Assembly (NCBI GenBank): GCA_040216555.1
Contig: JAVJOW010000017.1
Coordinates: 1 to 64,000, forward strand
Direction: 5' to 3'
DNA: 64,000 bases
Origin: Arenibacter sp040216555
GTDB taxonomy: Bacteria > Bacteroidota > Bacteroidia > Flavobacteriales > Flavobacteriaceae
Both the position numbers and the translations under genes were made by a program. Below the pieces are notes generated by a model. It worked only from the letters and a program-made list of their open reading frames with translations. It searched no databases and was not told where the DNA came from. Shown here piece by piece: positions 1 through 9,149 of this stretch (the first letter of the stretch is position 1; every line of letters begins with the position of its first letter).

Positions 1-849
1 AGCAGCTCCAGCCACTACGTGATATTTTAATATCTGTGCCAACAATGCCTTTTCTTCGGGGGTATCAAAATCGGCCAAACTGTTGTAATCATCACCCAAT
101 GCATCCAATAAGGCAGCAAAGGCGGTATCGGTCGGTGCGAACACTGTAAAAGGACCATCGGTCTGCAACAAATCTACCAAACCGGCATCGGCCTGTACCA
201 AAGCGCCTACCAATAAGGATAAAAAGTCGGTGTCCATTGCCAATTCGACAATGTTGGGCAAGGGTTCTGGATTTAGGGCATCCAAAACTTCCTGAGGAAC
301 CAAAACTTTGTCTATAACATGTACTATACCATTAGAAGCCATTACATCTGCCGGGCCCACTTTTGCGTCTGTTTCGGTGGGATCCTGAATATAGACACCG
401 CTATCTATTCTCACAGTAATTTTTTCACCTTGTAGGGTGGTAAATTCTTGACCGTTGGTCAGGGAGCTGGAAGTAGCGGCTGCTCCTACTACTACGTGAT
501 ACTTTAAAATAGTGGCGAGAATCTCCCTTTTCTCAGGAGTATCAAAATCACTTAAACTATCAAATCCATCCAGACTGGCCAAGAGTGCTGTAAATGCGCC
601 ATTGGTCGGTGCAAATACAGTAAACGGCCCATTACCGCTCAGTGCTCCTATCAAATCTGAATCGGCGTTTTCATCCGCCTTTGCCAAAGCAGCTACCAAG
701 CTACTTAAAATGTCCGTGTCTTGAGCCGTTTCCACAATGGTTTTCAAAGCGGGCTCATCAATAATGTCATTGTCATCATCATTGCTACATGATACAACAA
801 ATAACATAGAGCTGAATAATGCTAAAAAATAAATGCCAATTCTTTTCAT
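1..849 (-). CDS. Fasciclin (FAS1) domain lipoprotein, 3' end cut by the window edge
   Basis: The reading frame starts at ATG 849 and stays open to base 1, giving 283 residues with no stop, so the C-terminus lies outside the window. The first 20 residues form a lipoprotein signal peptide ending FVVS before Cys21. The next residues, SNDDDND, are an acidic stretch of the kind that sends Bacteroidota lipoproteins to the cell surface. Two FAS1 domains follow, at about residues 30-160 and 170 onward. Both carry the FAS1 hallmarks 'GPFTVFAPT' and 'ILKYHVV'. FAS1 domains are adhesion modules, so a surface adhesion role is likely but inferred. The gene is divergent from the CarH-like regulator, and its promoter lies among repeated TTGTC-type sites. 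Confidence 0.9.
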   Translation of the reverse strand, partial: MKRIGIYFLALFSSMLFVVSCSNDDDNDIIDEPALKTIVETAQDTDILSSLVAALAKADENADSDLIGALSGNGPFTVFAPTNGAFTALLASLDGFDSLSDFDTPEKREILATILKYHVVVGAAATSSSLTNGQEFTTLQGEKITVRIDSGVYIQDPTETDAKVGPADVMASNGIVHVIDKVLVPQEVLDALNPEPLPNIVELAMDTDFLSLLVGALVQADAGLVDLLQTDGPFTVFAPTDTAFAALLDALGDDYNSLADFDTPEEKALLAQILKYHVVAGAA

Positions 850-996
850 GTCTAATTAATTTAGGTTAATACTTTGACAAATATACGTATTTATTTTAAT
901 TGTCCAACTTTTTTTTAAAAAAATTAGACAAAAAAATATTTAACTCCTCCTTCCTCATTTTTTTTGTTTAGTTTTACACCATAATTTATCAGACAA
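849..996. promoter_or_regulatory. Cluster of six TTGTC[T/C]AA-like sites between divergent genes (candidate operator)
   Basis: The intergenic region holds TGTCTAATT (849-857), TTTGACAA (873-880), TTGTCCAA (900-907), ATTAGACAA (923-931), TTGTTTAG (964-971) and ATCAGACAA (988-996). Four contain the exact core TTGTC or its complement. The sites at 900-907 and 923-931 form an inverted pair around an A/T tract. MerR-family regulators usually bind inverted repeats near the promoter they control, and the adjacent gene is such a regulator. Autoregulation together with control of the fasciclin gene is the natural inference; binding is not shown. Confidence 0.45.
878..907 (-). promoter_or_regulatory. 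Predicted promoter of the fasciclin gene
   Basis: On the minus strand an exact Bacteroidota -7 box, TATATTTG (885 to 878), lies 19 bases downstream of a TTG -33 element (907 to 905). The leader to the ATG would be about 23 bases. Two TTGTC-type repeats overlap these two boxes (873-880 and 900-907), so a protein bound there could block the polymerase. Confidence 0.55.
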
Positions 997-1000
997 CATT

Positions 1001-1876
1001 ATGAGCAGTTATTCCATGGCACAGGTCGTTTCACTAACAGGTATCAATTCACATACCTTGAGAAAATGGGAAAGCAGATACGATTTTTTAGTTCCTGAAA
1101 GAACAGATACCAATATCCGCTACTATACGGACGCTCAATTAAAAAAACTTCTAAACATAAGTATCCTTAGAAACCAAGGTGTACGATTATCCGCCATAGG
1201 CAAGATGACGGATGAAGAAATTCACAAGATGGTTGAAGACGCCTTGCTCGAATCTGACCAAGATGCAGATGTCAAGGCTTTGGTGTTGAGTATGATTAAT
1301 TTGGACGAACAGGAATTTGACAACATTATCAAATCCCAGATTTTAAAAAATGGCATTTTAACTACATTTACCCAAGTTATATATCCCTTTCTTCACAAGG
1401 TAGGTGTTCTATGGGGCATCAATAAGATTATGCCTGCTCAAGAGCATTTTGTATCCAACCTGATCCGCCAAAAAGTATGTTCTGCCATAGATTTATTACC
1501 CATTGCACCAAAGAATGCCCCGAAAATAATCCTGTTTCTGGCCGAAGGTGAAAATCATGAAATTGGCCTATTGTTGGCTCACTTTATTGCCAAACAGCTA
1601 GGATGGAGGGTTTTCTATCTTGGCCAAAATGTGCCCCATGATAATGTAATAACCATGGCGGGCTTGGTAAAACCGAACTATCTATTGACGTTTTTTGTTA
1701 CCACCACACCCTCTGTTTTGGAAGAAAAAGTCTTTAGATTATCCACAGAGGCTAAAACTCCCCTATTATTCTCGGGCAGCCCTATTAATTTTGAACCTAA
1801 TAATAATTTGGTGACCTACCTAAAAAATCCAACAGATTTGATTACTATTTTGGAGAAGGAATTATCTAGCATCTAA
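1001..1876 (+). CDS. CarH/LitR-like MerR regulator with cobalamin-binding domain
   Basis: This 291-residue protein has a MerR winged-helix DNA-binding domain (about residues 4-70), a helical cap domain (about 90-165) and a B12-binding Rossmann domain (about 172-290). The cap carries the CarH signature W-x9-E-H exactly (W138, E148, H149). The Rossmann domain has the lower-ligand motif E-x-H-x-x-G (E184, H186, G189). Family members such as CarH of Thermus and Myxococcus bind adenosylcobalamin as tetramers, repress in the dark and release DNA in light. One difference: the residue after the signature tryptophan, a histidine that becomes the upper cobalt ligand after photolysis in Thermus CarH, is Gly139 here. 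No carotenoid genes lie within the window. The likely targets are its own gene and the divergent fasciclin gene. Confidence 0.9.
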   Translation: MSSYSMAQVVSLTGINSHTLRKWESRYDFLVPERTDTNIRYYTDAQLKKLLNISILRNQGVRLSAIGKMTDEEIHKMVEDALLESDQDADVKALVLSMINLDEQEFDNIIKSQILKNGILTTFTQVIYPFLHKVGVLWGINKIMPAQEHFVSNLIRQKVCSAIDLLPIAPKNAPKIILFLAEGENHEIGLLLAHFIAKQLGWRVFYLGQNVPHDNVITMAGLVKPNYLLTFFVTTTPSVLEEKVFRLSTEAKTPLLFSGSPINFEPNNNLVTYLKNPTDLITILEKELSSI

Positions 1877-1935
1877 TATTGGAAGCCCATAAATAAAGAT
1901 GTCTCCTGGCTCAATTTTACCTATAGGTACCATTA

Positions 1936-1962
1936 TAAAAATCCCAATTCACTCATTGGGAT
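1936..1962 (-). terminator. Predicted terminator of the phosphoesterase operon
   Basis: ATCCCAAT (1941-1948) pairs perfectly with ATTGGGAT (1955-1962) across a six-base loop. On the minus strand the hairpin is followed at once by TTTTTAT. It sits between two convergent genes and is placed to end the minus-strand transcript. On the plus strand there is no T-run. Confidence 0.6.
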
Positions 1963-2056
1963 ACGACTATGGCAAAATACAGCTGAAAGATCTAAAAGAA
2001 CAACACCTTGAATTTTAGAATAAAACAGAAAAAATAAAATCCCTATTTTACATATG

Positions 2057-3031
2057 CTAAAAGCGCAAATACCGCATGGATATTTCCGGTTTTACGTATT
2101 TTCTTAAAGATTCTGGATAACCAAGTTCCCAGGGCGATGGTCCTACCCACTCTGATTTCTTACCATTGATTTTAATATACCCCTCAGAAGAAATCTCTAC
2201 AATAGTAAACAAGGGTTCCTTATATGGTGCCGTATATTTTATCCATTTAAATTCTTTGTCTATCTCCTTGCTGTACCTTATTTGGGTGTAGGCTTCATCC
2301 ATCCACTTATAGGCCATGGAATTAATAGTGATATACCAAATATCATTTACTTCCTGTGCATCATCATAATGGGCATGGCCATTAAAACAGGCGATAACTC
2401 TGCTTTGAGGATTATTGGCATTGTGCCCCTCCAAGATTTCCCTTACCTCACTATTATTTTCCAAACCATAGGGTTCCTTTTCCGTATTTGGGAGTCTAAT
2501 TAATCCTTGGTGTGAAAAGATAACAACAGGAAATTTAGATTTTGATAGGGCATCTTTTAACCATTGTAGCTGCGAAGCCCCTATAAATTGTTTGTAGCCC
2601 CTATCATTTTCACTCTTTGGATCGTTACCGTCCAATACGATAAATGTAAAGTTGTTCTTATTAAAACTGTAGTACCCACTCTTCATATCACGATAGGCCA
2701 GAGCTTGACTTCTAGAAAAGCCTCCGTCCATTTCGTGGTTGCCTATAACATGATATTTTTCCCCAGGAAATGAGTTCCATATATCAAAAAGCGAAGCATA
2801 TTTTTCCGCAGGAGTTCCAAAGTCGCCAAGTTCAATTATAAAATCGGGCTTGGCATTGGCCATACTATCTATAAAAGTACTTATCCTGTATTCGGAGTCG
2901 TGCATTGTGGGCAAATGCACATCGGAGCACATTCCAATTTTTACAGTACTGTACGTGTTTTGCGAAAAACCTGGTCCACAAACCAAGATAAGGGCCAGAA
3001 TTCCCAAGAATCTGCTTGCCAATTGTATCAT
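2057..3031 (-). CDS. Secreted calcineurin-like metallophosphoesterase
   Basis: The protein begins with a signal peptide ending near 'GFSQ'. It then shows the standard metallophosphoesterase motifs in order: SDVH (about residue 36), ELGDFG (D about 70), VIGNHEMDG (N98, H99), a mid-protein 'SHQG', and NGHAHYDD near residue 218. These residues bind the two metals and the phosphate ester. Substrate is unknown. The frame extends upstream to a GTG at 3058, but the ATG at 3031 gives a clean signal peptide and was chosen. The gene follows the AsmA-like gene with a gap of only 16 bases, so the two are probably co-transcribed. Confidence 0.88.
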   Translation of the reverse strand: MIQLASRFLGILALILVCGPGFSQNTYSTVKIGMCSDVHLPTMHDSEYRISTFIDSMANAKPDFIIELGDFGTPAEKYASLFDIWNSFPGEKYHVIGNHEMDGGFSRSQALAYRDMKSGYYSFNKNNFTFIVLDGNDPKSENDRGYKQFIGASQLQWLKDALSKSKFPVVIFSHQGLIRLPNTEKEPYGLENNSEVREILEGHNANNPQSRVIACFNGHAHYDDAQEVNDIWYITINSMAYKWMDEAYTQIRYSKEIDKEFKWIKYTAPYKEPLFTIVEISSEGYIKINGKKSEWVGPSPWELGYPESLRKYVKPEISMRYLRF

Positions 3032-3047
3032 ACTTATGCCAATTAAG

Positions 3048-5777
3048 TTATTGCACACTATCTTTTTTCTTTTCTTCCTCCTTTTTTTTACTAAAAAGTC
3101 CGCCTATAATTTTTTTAGCTACTTCTTTCTGGACCTCCTTTTTGGCTGCAGTTGTGGTATCCGTTTTTGTGGTAGAATCCGTTTTTTTAGTAGCAGCCCC
3201 CAAAAGACTTCCTATTACATCCTGAGTTTTTTCCTGGTTTTCCTTTTTGGTGGAGTCTGTAGCTTTCTGATTTTTTGCAATAAGATCACCTATAAAATCC
3301 TTGGCCTTGTCCTTCCCCTTATTAATCAATTTTTGCTTTTCAATCTCTACCAGCTGGGCCGTTAGATTTTTAATACCTGAAGTAAGGTCGGTAGTCACTG
3401 TAGGGCTGGTATAACCTCCACCTATATTGGCGGTAACCGGGATAGTTAAATTTTCCAAGGATTTTTCGTCAATCCTCGCTATTATGTTATTTATATCCTT
3501 TCCCAAATACTTGGCGGGCACTTCAATAGTAGCCGCATAGTTCAGTTTTTGATCAAAAGTATGGCTACCGGCAACATTAATGGCAAAATCCTGATATTTA
3601 ATGGTAAACGGCTTAACCTTTACCACTCCGTCCTCAAAAGACAATGCTGTTTTCAAATCCTTCAAATTCAATTTATCAAGATTTAAAAAGCTCAATTTAC
3701 TATCCAAGGCCGTAAGTAATGGGGCACTTTCCGCATCAATTTTATCAGTCAATAATTCAGCCAATATATTTCCTGAAATGGTATTTAAATTGGGTGTAAA
3801 ATCGTCCTTTAAACTTCCTGATATCTGTACATCGGAATTTAGGGTCCCTTGTAGAATTTTAGCTATAGGTGCAAGCGTTCTAAACATTTCCAAAGCATTA
3901 AAGGTCTCTGCAATCTTAAAACTATTCATCCCCAACTTCATGGCAAAGGTTGGTGTAGCCTCCTTGGTAGATACCTCGCCATTGAGTGCCAATTTACCAT
4001 CAAAGATAGAAGAGGTCATATTGGACAGTATTGCTTTCTCATCCCTGATTACCAAGGTTCCCTTTACATCCTTCAAAGTAAGGTTGTCATAAATTACAGT
4101 ATTGGCACTGGCATTTATGGTGCAATCCAAAAAGGAAGGTATCTTGATTTTTTCCTCGGTGGAGGTAGTAGAGGCCTCCATATCTGCCCCACCACTAACT
4201 TCTGTGGTTTCTGCCACCATAAAATCATTAACGGAAAAAGTGTTGGATTTAAGATTAAAGTTACCCTCAATGTTTTCGTTGTTGAACATAAAACCCAACA
4301 GATTATTAATAGTCCCTGAAGCATCAAAATCTGTCTTTCCCGTTGCCCCTTGTAAATTGTTCAGGGTTACCGTAGTAGGGTTAAACGTAACTGAAGTACT
4401 TTTTAGGATTATAGGGTTGGGAAATTCTTCGGACTTATACTCAAAATCGCTCAATTTTAGGTTACCGGCGGTTTTAGTGTTTTCATACCTCTTTTTTTCT
4501 ATGGATGCCATATCGAAGGCCGTAGAAATATCGGCAATCAAAATTCCCTTTAAATTTAAATCGGCAGGAACAGGATAGGCCTTGGAAATATTGGCAAGAT
4601 TCATTTTTCCATCTATCTTGGCATTTACCTTGGTATTGCCCATAAGGTCGCTTATTTTGGCCACCATATTAAATTTGTCCTCATCTATCATAAAAGACAA
4701 CTTTCGGATATCAACAAAGGTATCTTCAGTTATACCGGTATTATTTGAAATTTCGGTATCTATAAATACATTTCGTACCGCTTTGGGCAGATCTGGATAC
4801 TTAAAGGAGGCATTTTCCGAATTTATGTCTATTTTAAACTGTGGAATGTGATCATCATCCACTATCCCTTTAAATTCACCAGCAACAGTAAAGTTTCCAG
4901 TTGTGGACACCTGTGTAATATCTTTGGAATATGCCTCCGGAATAACGGCCAAAAAGTTTTTAAAATCGGACGAAGGTGTTTTAAAGCTAATGTTTACCTC
5001 CTGGTTGTCCTCATTCAATTTCACGAACCCTTCAAATACCAAGGCCAGTTGATTTACCATGGCCTCATTCTTTAAAAAGGTATACTTGCTTTCTTTTAAG
5101 TCAATTCCTATAAGAGCCTTCAGTTGAACCGGATTCTTGTTCAGATATTGCGTGCTATCCATAACAAAAGAAACCAAACCACTGGTCTCTGTGTCCAATT
5201 CTGAGTTTTCCAAGGACAGATCTCCCTTACCGCTATGGTTCATTTCTGTAATCCCAAAGAACATGCCGCTGGAAAGGTCATCATAATTTATGGCCGCATT
5301 ATTAATAGTGTAAGACTCCATGGACAAATTAAAACTACTTTCGGACGAAGCAGTGTCCGGGGAAGAACCATCCTCAACAGCAATGTCATAGTTGGCATTT
5401 TCCTCTTTGTCCACCTTTATATTTATAAGTGGGCGATCCAATATTAAACTTTTTATGGCAATGGGTTCACTGGCATCCTTGAACAGTTCCTTGATGGACA
5501 TATCCAAGCTTACCCTATCCGATGCAAATAGGGTATCGCCCTCAAAGGGAGTCTTATTTATCAATGTTATGTTATCCAAGGTAACCGTAGCATTGGGAAA
5601 ACTACTGAAAAGAGTTAAATCGGCCTCTGAGAAATCAAAAGTAGCATTAATGTTATTATTCACCTTATCCTTAATGATACCTGCAATCTTACCTTTTAAG
5701 AAAAACGGGGCAGCAATAAGAAGTAAAATTATTACCAAAAATACGCCACCAACAATCTTTAAAAATTTCTTTTTCAT
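3048..5777 (-). CDS. AsmA-like family protein
   Basis: This 909-residue protein starts with a basic stretch and one membrane anchor (about residues 8-28), followed by a long periplasmic region. That region is rich in short beta-strand repeats of the kind 'KAKISDLMGNTKVNAKIDGKMNLANIS'-like modules, typical of AsmA/DUF748 proteins. Such proteins belong to the group of bridge-like lipid carriers between inner and outer membrane. The C-terminus (about residues 820-909) is low-complexity, with alternating Lys, Asp, Thr and Glu, and ends in a lysine-rich tail. AsmA membership is well supported; a lipid-transport role is inferred from the family. Confidence 0.85.
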   Translation of the reverse strand: MKKKFLKIVGGVFLVIILLLIAAPFFLKGKIAGIIKDKVNNNINATFDFSEADLTLFSSFPNATVTLDNITLINKTPFEGDTLFASDRVSLDMSIKELFKDASEPIAIKSLILDRPLINIKVDKEENANYDIAVEDGSSPDTASSESSFNLSMESYTINNAAINYDDLSSGMFFGITEMNHSGKGDLSLENSELDTETSGLVSFVMDSTQYLNKNPVQLKALIGIDLKESKYTFLKNEAMVNQLALVFEGFVKLNEDNQEVNISFKTPSSDFKNFLAVIPEAYSKDITQVSTTGNFTVAGEFKGIVDDDHIPQFKIDINSENASFKYPDLPKAVRNVFIDTEISNNTGITEDTFVDIRKLSFMIDEDKFNMVAKISDLMGNTKVNAKIDGKMNLANISKAYPVPADLNLKGILIADISTAFDMASIEKKRYENTKTAGNLKLSDFEYKSEEFPNPIILKSTSVTFNPTTVTLNNLQGATGKTDFDASGTINNLLGFMFNNENIEGNFNLKSNTFSVNDFMVAETTEVSGGADMEASTTSTEEKIKIPSFLDCTINASANTVIYDNLTLKDVKGTLVIRDEKAILSNMTSSIFDGKLALNGEVSTKEATPTFAMKLGMNSFKIAETFNALEMFRTLAPIAKILQGTLNSDVQISGSLKDDFTPNLNTISGNILAELLTDKIDAESAPLLTALDSKLSFLNLDKLNLKDLKTALSFEDGVVKVKPFTIKYQDFAINVAGSHTFDQKLNYAATIEVPAKYLGKDINNIIARIDEKSLENLTIPVTANIGGGYTSPTVTTDLTSGIKNLTAQLVEIEKQKLINKGKDKAKDFIGDLIAKNQKATDSTKKENQEKTQDVIGSLLGAATKKTDSTTKTDTTTAAKKEVQKEVAKKIIGGLFSKKKEEEKKKDSVQ

Positions 5778-5875
5778 TTGTTATTATTTATAATATTATA
5801 AGCAATACTATCCATTTTAAGCCGAAGAGGAACAAACTACCCCGTTTCCCAACAAACTTTTCTTTTACATTTAGG

Positions 5876-5911
5876 CTTATGGCTTAAAATTAAATAGAAA
5901 TAAGCCATAAG
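5876..5911. repeat. Perfect 11-bp inverted repeat in a 327-base intergenic region
   Basis: CTTATGGCTTA (5876-5886) and TAAGCCATAAG (5901-5911) are exact inverted copies separated by 14 A/T-rich bases. The element lies about 100 bases upstream of the AsmA-like gene and downstream of the yhhQ-like gene, both on the minus strand. No clear T-run follows on either strand, so a leader hairpin or operator is as likely as a terminator. Nothing else was recognised between 5778 and 6104. Confidence 0.5.
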
Positions 5912-6104
5912 ATTAAACGTATACCTTTAAATATTGACGCAATTCTACAATATATCACCAAGTAAAATCAAAATTTCCAATGCGTTACAACAAAATTTAA
6001 CATCGATATAAAAAACACTTTGAATATTGCCATGCAAGCTAGTATACCAATATTATATTTAGAAAATTGGCCCACTCGATAAGAACAGCGAAAAGCAAGT
6101 TTTA

Positions 6105-6830
6105 TTATGCCTCAAGATCAATTTCCTGATTTACTTTCAAATTGAATCGCCTTCTAAAGAGATATACGAAGAAATAAAGGAAAGGGGTGTCCAAGAAGGC
6201 CACAATTACCTTAAAAATAAATCCGCTGATTACCAGGCCGTAGAACATTGACCATGGTAGCACCTTAAAAATGCATAATAGGCCAACCACGGTAAAGGTA
6301 TCTATGAATTGGGAAAGGAAGGTTGAAAAATTATTGCGCAACCAAAGATGTTTTCCATTGGTAAGTTTTTTCCAGAAATGATATATACCAATATCCACGT
6401 ATTGGGCAAAAAGATAGGCCAACATAGAGGCAAATACAGCAATGGGAGACAGGGCAAATACATGGCTAAACACCTCATCCTGCACCGGAGAACCGGGCAA
6501 TGCCGGCACCCAATTGGCCAGCAATACAATTCCCATAGAAAATAAAGAGGCAAATATCCCTGCAGTTACAATTTGGTTTGCCTTTTTCCTGCCATAGATT
6601 TCCGAAATAAGGTCGGTAATCAAGAATGTAAGGGGATAAGGTAAAATACCCACCGAGATTTCAAATAAAGAGGCTCCAAAGACCGAAACATCGCCAAAAG
6701 GTCTCCAATAAAAAAATTTTTGAAAAATTAAATTGGAAACTACCAGGGATGTTATGAACAATGCCCCCAAATAGAGATATATCTTAAAAGCTAGCCTCTT
6801 ATCCTCCTCTTTTAATATTGCGTATACCAT
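6105..6830 (-). CDS. Queuosine precursor transporter family (YhhQ/VUT)
   Basis: This 241-residue protein has about six hydrophobic membrane segments and the family's conserved stretches: 'ILPYPLTFLITDLISEIYGRKKA' (about residues 62-84), 'FAQYVDIGIYHFWKK' and 'NNFSTFLSQFIDT'. Escherichia coli YhhQ imports the queuosine precursors preQ0 and preQ1. The family is well recognised, but the substrate in this organism is inferred. It stands alone between two large intergenic gaps with no other queuosine gene beside it. Confidence 0.88.
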   Translation of the reverse strand: MVYAILKEEDKRLAFKIYLYLGALFITSLVVSNLIFQKFFYWRPFGDVSVFGASLFEISVGILPYPLTFLITDLISEIYGRKKANQIVTAGIFASLFSMGIVLLANWVPALPGSPVQDEVFSHVFALSPIAVFASMLAYLFAQYVDIGIYHFWKKLTNGKHLWLRNNFSTFLSQFIDTFTVVGLLCIFKVLPWSMFYGLVISGFIFKVIVAFLDTPFLYFFVYLFRRRFNLKVNQEIDLEA

Positions 6831-6968
6831 AGAAGCATTATAAATTTTAACATTTTATAATTTAATCCGAATTAAAGCGTTCCTAGACTTTGTGCCCTGA
6901 AAAAAAGCCAAATTTACACGAACAGGGATCGATTAACAATAAAAAAGAAATAAACTAAATTTTTAAGC

Positions 6969-9047
6969 ATGAACAAAAGCTTTTTAACCGCATTCATTAT
7001 TTTCATTGCGGCAACGGTACAGGGCCAATCTTACATTGGTTTTGGAACTGACAATTACAATGGGGTGCATGGCGTAATTTCCAATCCCGCGAATATAGTC
7101 GATTCGAGATTCAAATCGGACATCAACCTTATAGGGGTTAGCGGACTTATTGGAAACGACTATTACAGTGCAAAATTCGGGGATATTTTTAAAGACGATT
7201 TTGATTTTGACGATGATGGAACAAAATCCCCAAAAAATGCCAACAACGCTTATGGCAATGTTGACATTTTGGGTCCCTCGTTCATGTTCAACATCAATTC
7301 GCGGAATTCATTGGCCATTTTCACTAGGGGAAGAGTATTTTTTAATATTAACGATATTAATGGAGATACCTATGATAATATTTCCAATGAGTTTGACGAA
7401 AATGAGGACTTCAATGTAAATGAGGGCGATTATCAAATAAGTGCCAATGCTTGGGCGGAAACTGGAATTACCTATGCCACAGTGCTTATGAATCAAGAGC
7501 AACATTTTCTAAAGGGAGGTATCTCCTTAAAATATCTAATGGGTTATGGAAACGCCTATTCCAGTGGAAAAAATATAGTTATTGATTATGATGCCGATGG
7601 ATCGGGAACCACTGGAAGCATAGACTCCCAAGGTGAAATAGCCTATGGCAACAGTGACAACATTACGAACGATTTTGAAGACTACGAATTTGTCAAGAGT
7701 GCGGATGGTTTTGGAGTGGACCTAGGTTTTATTTACGAATGGAGACCGAATTTTGCGGACTATACCGTTACCGATAAGGATGGCAATCCCTACGCGCCAA
7801 AGGACATCAACAAATACAAATTGAAATTTGGACTATCCCTAACAGATCTAGGTAGCCTTAAATATAAAGGTACTGAAAATGCCTATGACATTACCAATTC
7901 TATTAGCGAAGACGATTTTGACAACGAAGAAGGATTTGAGGATAAACTAAACAACCTTTACACACAAATCAGGTCTGGAAACGCATCAAAAGCAATTTTG
8001 CCTACGGCCTTACATCTAAATGCTGATTGGAATATCAACAATCACTTTTATATGAATCTAAATACCGATTTATCTATAACCTCTAAAAGCAATTCCAATA
8101 CCAATAGCATTGCCAATATTGTTTCGCTTACCCCTAGGTTCGAAAGTAAATGGTTCAGTTTTTATTCTCCAGTAAGTTATGTACAAAATTTGGGCGTACA
8201 GTGGGGTGCGGGATTAAGGGCAGGACCGCTTTATGTGGGTTCCGGTTCCATTTTATCAGTATTGACCAGCGACCAATCCAAAGGTGCGGACGTTTATGCC
8301 GGACTAAAAATTCCTATTTACCAATCCAGGCCAAAAGACAAGGACGAGGATGGTGTACTGGACAAGGTAGATGGTTGTCCCGAGGTTCCAGGACCTATAG
8401 AAAACAATGGATGCCCTTGGCCGGATACGGATGGCGACCAGGTGTTGGACAAGGATGACCATTGTCCAGAGGAAGCTGGAATTATAGAAAACAAAGGGTG
8501 TCCCTGGGAGGATACCGACAATGATGGCGTATTGGATAAGGACGACAACTGTCCTGAAGAAGCTGGAGTTGTAGAAAACCAAGGATGTCCTTGGCCAGAT
8601 ACCGATGCTGATGGCGTATTGGACAAGGATGACCATTGTCCCGAAGTTCCAGGAACGGTTGCCAACAACGGATGTCCGGAGCTTACCGAGGAAGTTCAAA
8701 AAACTTTAAATGAGTATGCCAAGACTATTTTGTTCAACTCGGGAAAGGCTACCATCAAAATTGAATCCACCAATGTCCTAGTGGACATTATAAAGATCCT
8801 TAACGAATACCCTAATGCCACTTTCACTGTTGAAGGTCATACGGATAGTATTGGTAGTGTACCTGCCAACCAAAAGCTTTCCGAGGAACGTGCACTTTCC
8901 GTCAAGAATTTCTTGGTAGAAAAGGGAATAGACAGTGCTAGACTTACTGCCATTGGATATGGAGAAAGCAAGCCCATTGCTACCAACATGTACAAAGCAG
9001 GGCGTGCAGAAAATAGACGAGTGGAAATAAACTTGGTGAAAAATTAA
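6969..9047 (+). CDS. OmpA family outer membrane protein with DUF5723 and thrombospondin type 3 repeats
   Basis: The protein has 692 residues and starts with a signal peptide cut near 'VQG-QSYIG'. A DUF5723-type beta-rich region fills about residues 20-450. Four calcium-binding thrombospondin type 3 repeats follow (about 456-570), each with a D-x-D-x-D-G-V/Q-x-D core and a 'xxGCP' end. The C-terminal OmpA-like domain (about 585-690) carries 'VEGHTDSIGS' and 'AENRRVEI', which bind peptidoglycan. It is probably an outer-membrane or periplasmic anchor protein. It is a single gene closed by a strong terminator. Confidence 0.9.
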   Translation: MNKSFLTAFIIFIAATVQGQSYIGFGTDNYNGVHGVISNPANIVDSRFKSDINLIGVSGLIGNDYYSAKFGDIFKDDFDFDDDGTKSPKNANNAYGNVDILGPSFMFNINSRNSLAIFTRGRVFFNINDINGDTYDNISNEFDENEDFNVNEGDYQISANAWAETGITYATVLMNQEQHFLKGGISLKYLMGYGNAYSSGKNIVIDYDADGSGTTGSIDSQGEIAYGNSDNITNDFEDYEFVKSADGFGVDLGFIYEWRPNFADYTVTDKDGNPYAPKDINKYKLKFGLSLTDLGSLKYKGTENAYDITNSISEDDFDNEEGFEDKLNNLYTQIRSGNASKAILPTALHLNADWNINNHFYMNLNTDLSITSKSNSNTNSIANIVSLTPRFESKWFSFYSPVSYVQNLGVQWGAGLRAGPLYVGSGSILSVLTSDQSKGADVYAGLKIPIYQSRPKDKDEDGVLDKVDGCPEVPGPIENNGCPWPDTDGDQVLDKDDHCPEEAGIIENKGCPWEDTDNDGVLDKDDNCPEEAGVVENQGCPWPDTDADGVLDKDDHCPEVPGTVANNGCPELTEEVQKTLNEYAKTILFNSGKATIKIESTNVLVDIIKILNEYPNATFTVEGHTDSIGSVPANQKLSEERALSVKNFLVEKGIDSARLTAIGYGESKPIATNMYKAGRAENRRVEINLVKN

Positions 9048-9068
9048 TTAATAAATTGAACCAAATAG

Positions 9069-9109
9069 AATAAGGCCTTCCCACAAATGGTGGGACGGCC
9101 TTATTTTTT
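9069..9109 (+). terminator. Intrinsic terminator of the OmpA family gene
   Basis: ATAAGGCC (9070-9077) pairs with GGCCTTAT (9097-9104). An inner TCCCAC/GTGGGA stem extends the hairpin, and a T-run reaches 9109. It begins 22 bases after the stop codon. Confidence 0.85.
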
Positions 9110-9149
9110 GCCGATTTCATTGTCTAAATGCGAAATCAGAATTCCTATA

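Noticed and set aside
512..724. 70-residue plus-strand ORF within the fasciclin gene
   Set aside because: It is antisense to the first FAS1 domain, whose protein sequence is convincing on the minus strand.
2850..3365. 171-residue plus-strand ORF rich in Phe and Leu
   Set aside because: It is antisense to the lysine-rich C-terminal tail of the AsmA-like protein; the poly-Phe composition is the mirror of AAA/AAG codons.
8304..8699. Overlapping minus-strand ORFs with internal repeats
   Set aside because: They mirror the four thrombospondin type 3 repeats of the OmpA family gene; the repetition comes from the coding strand.
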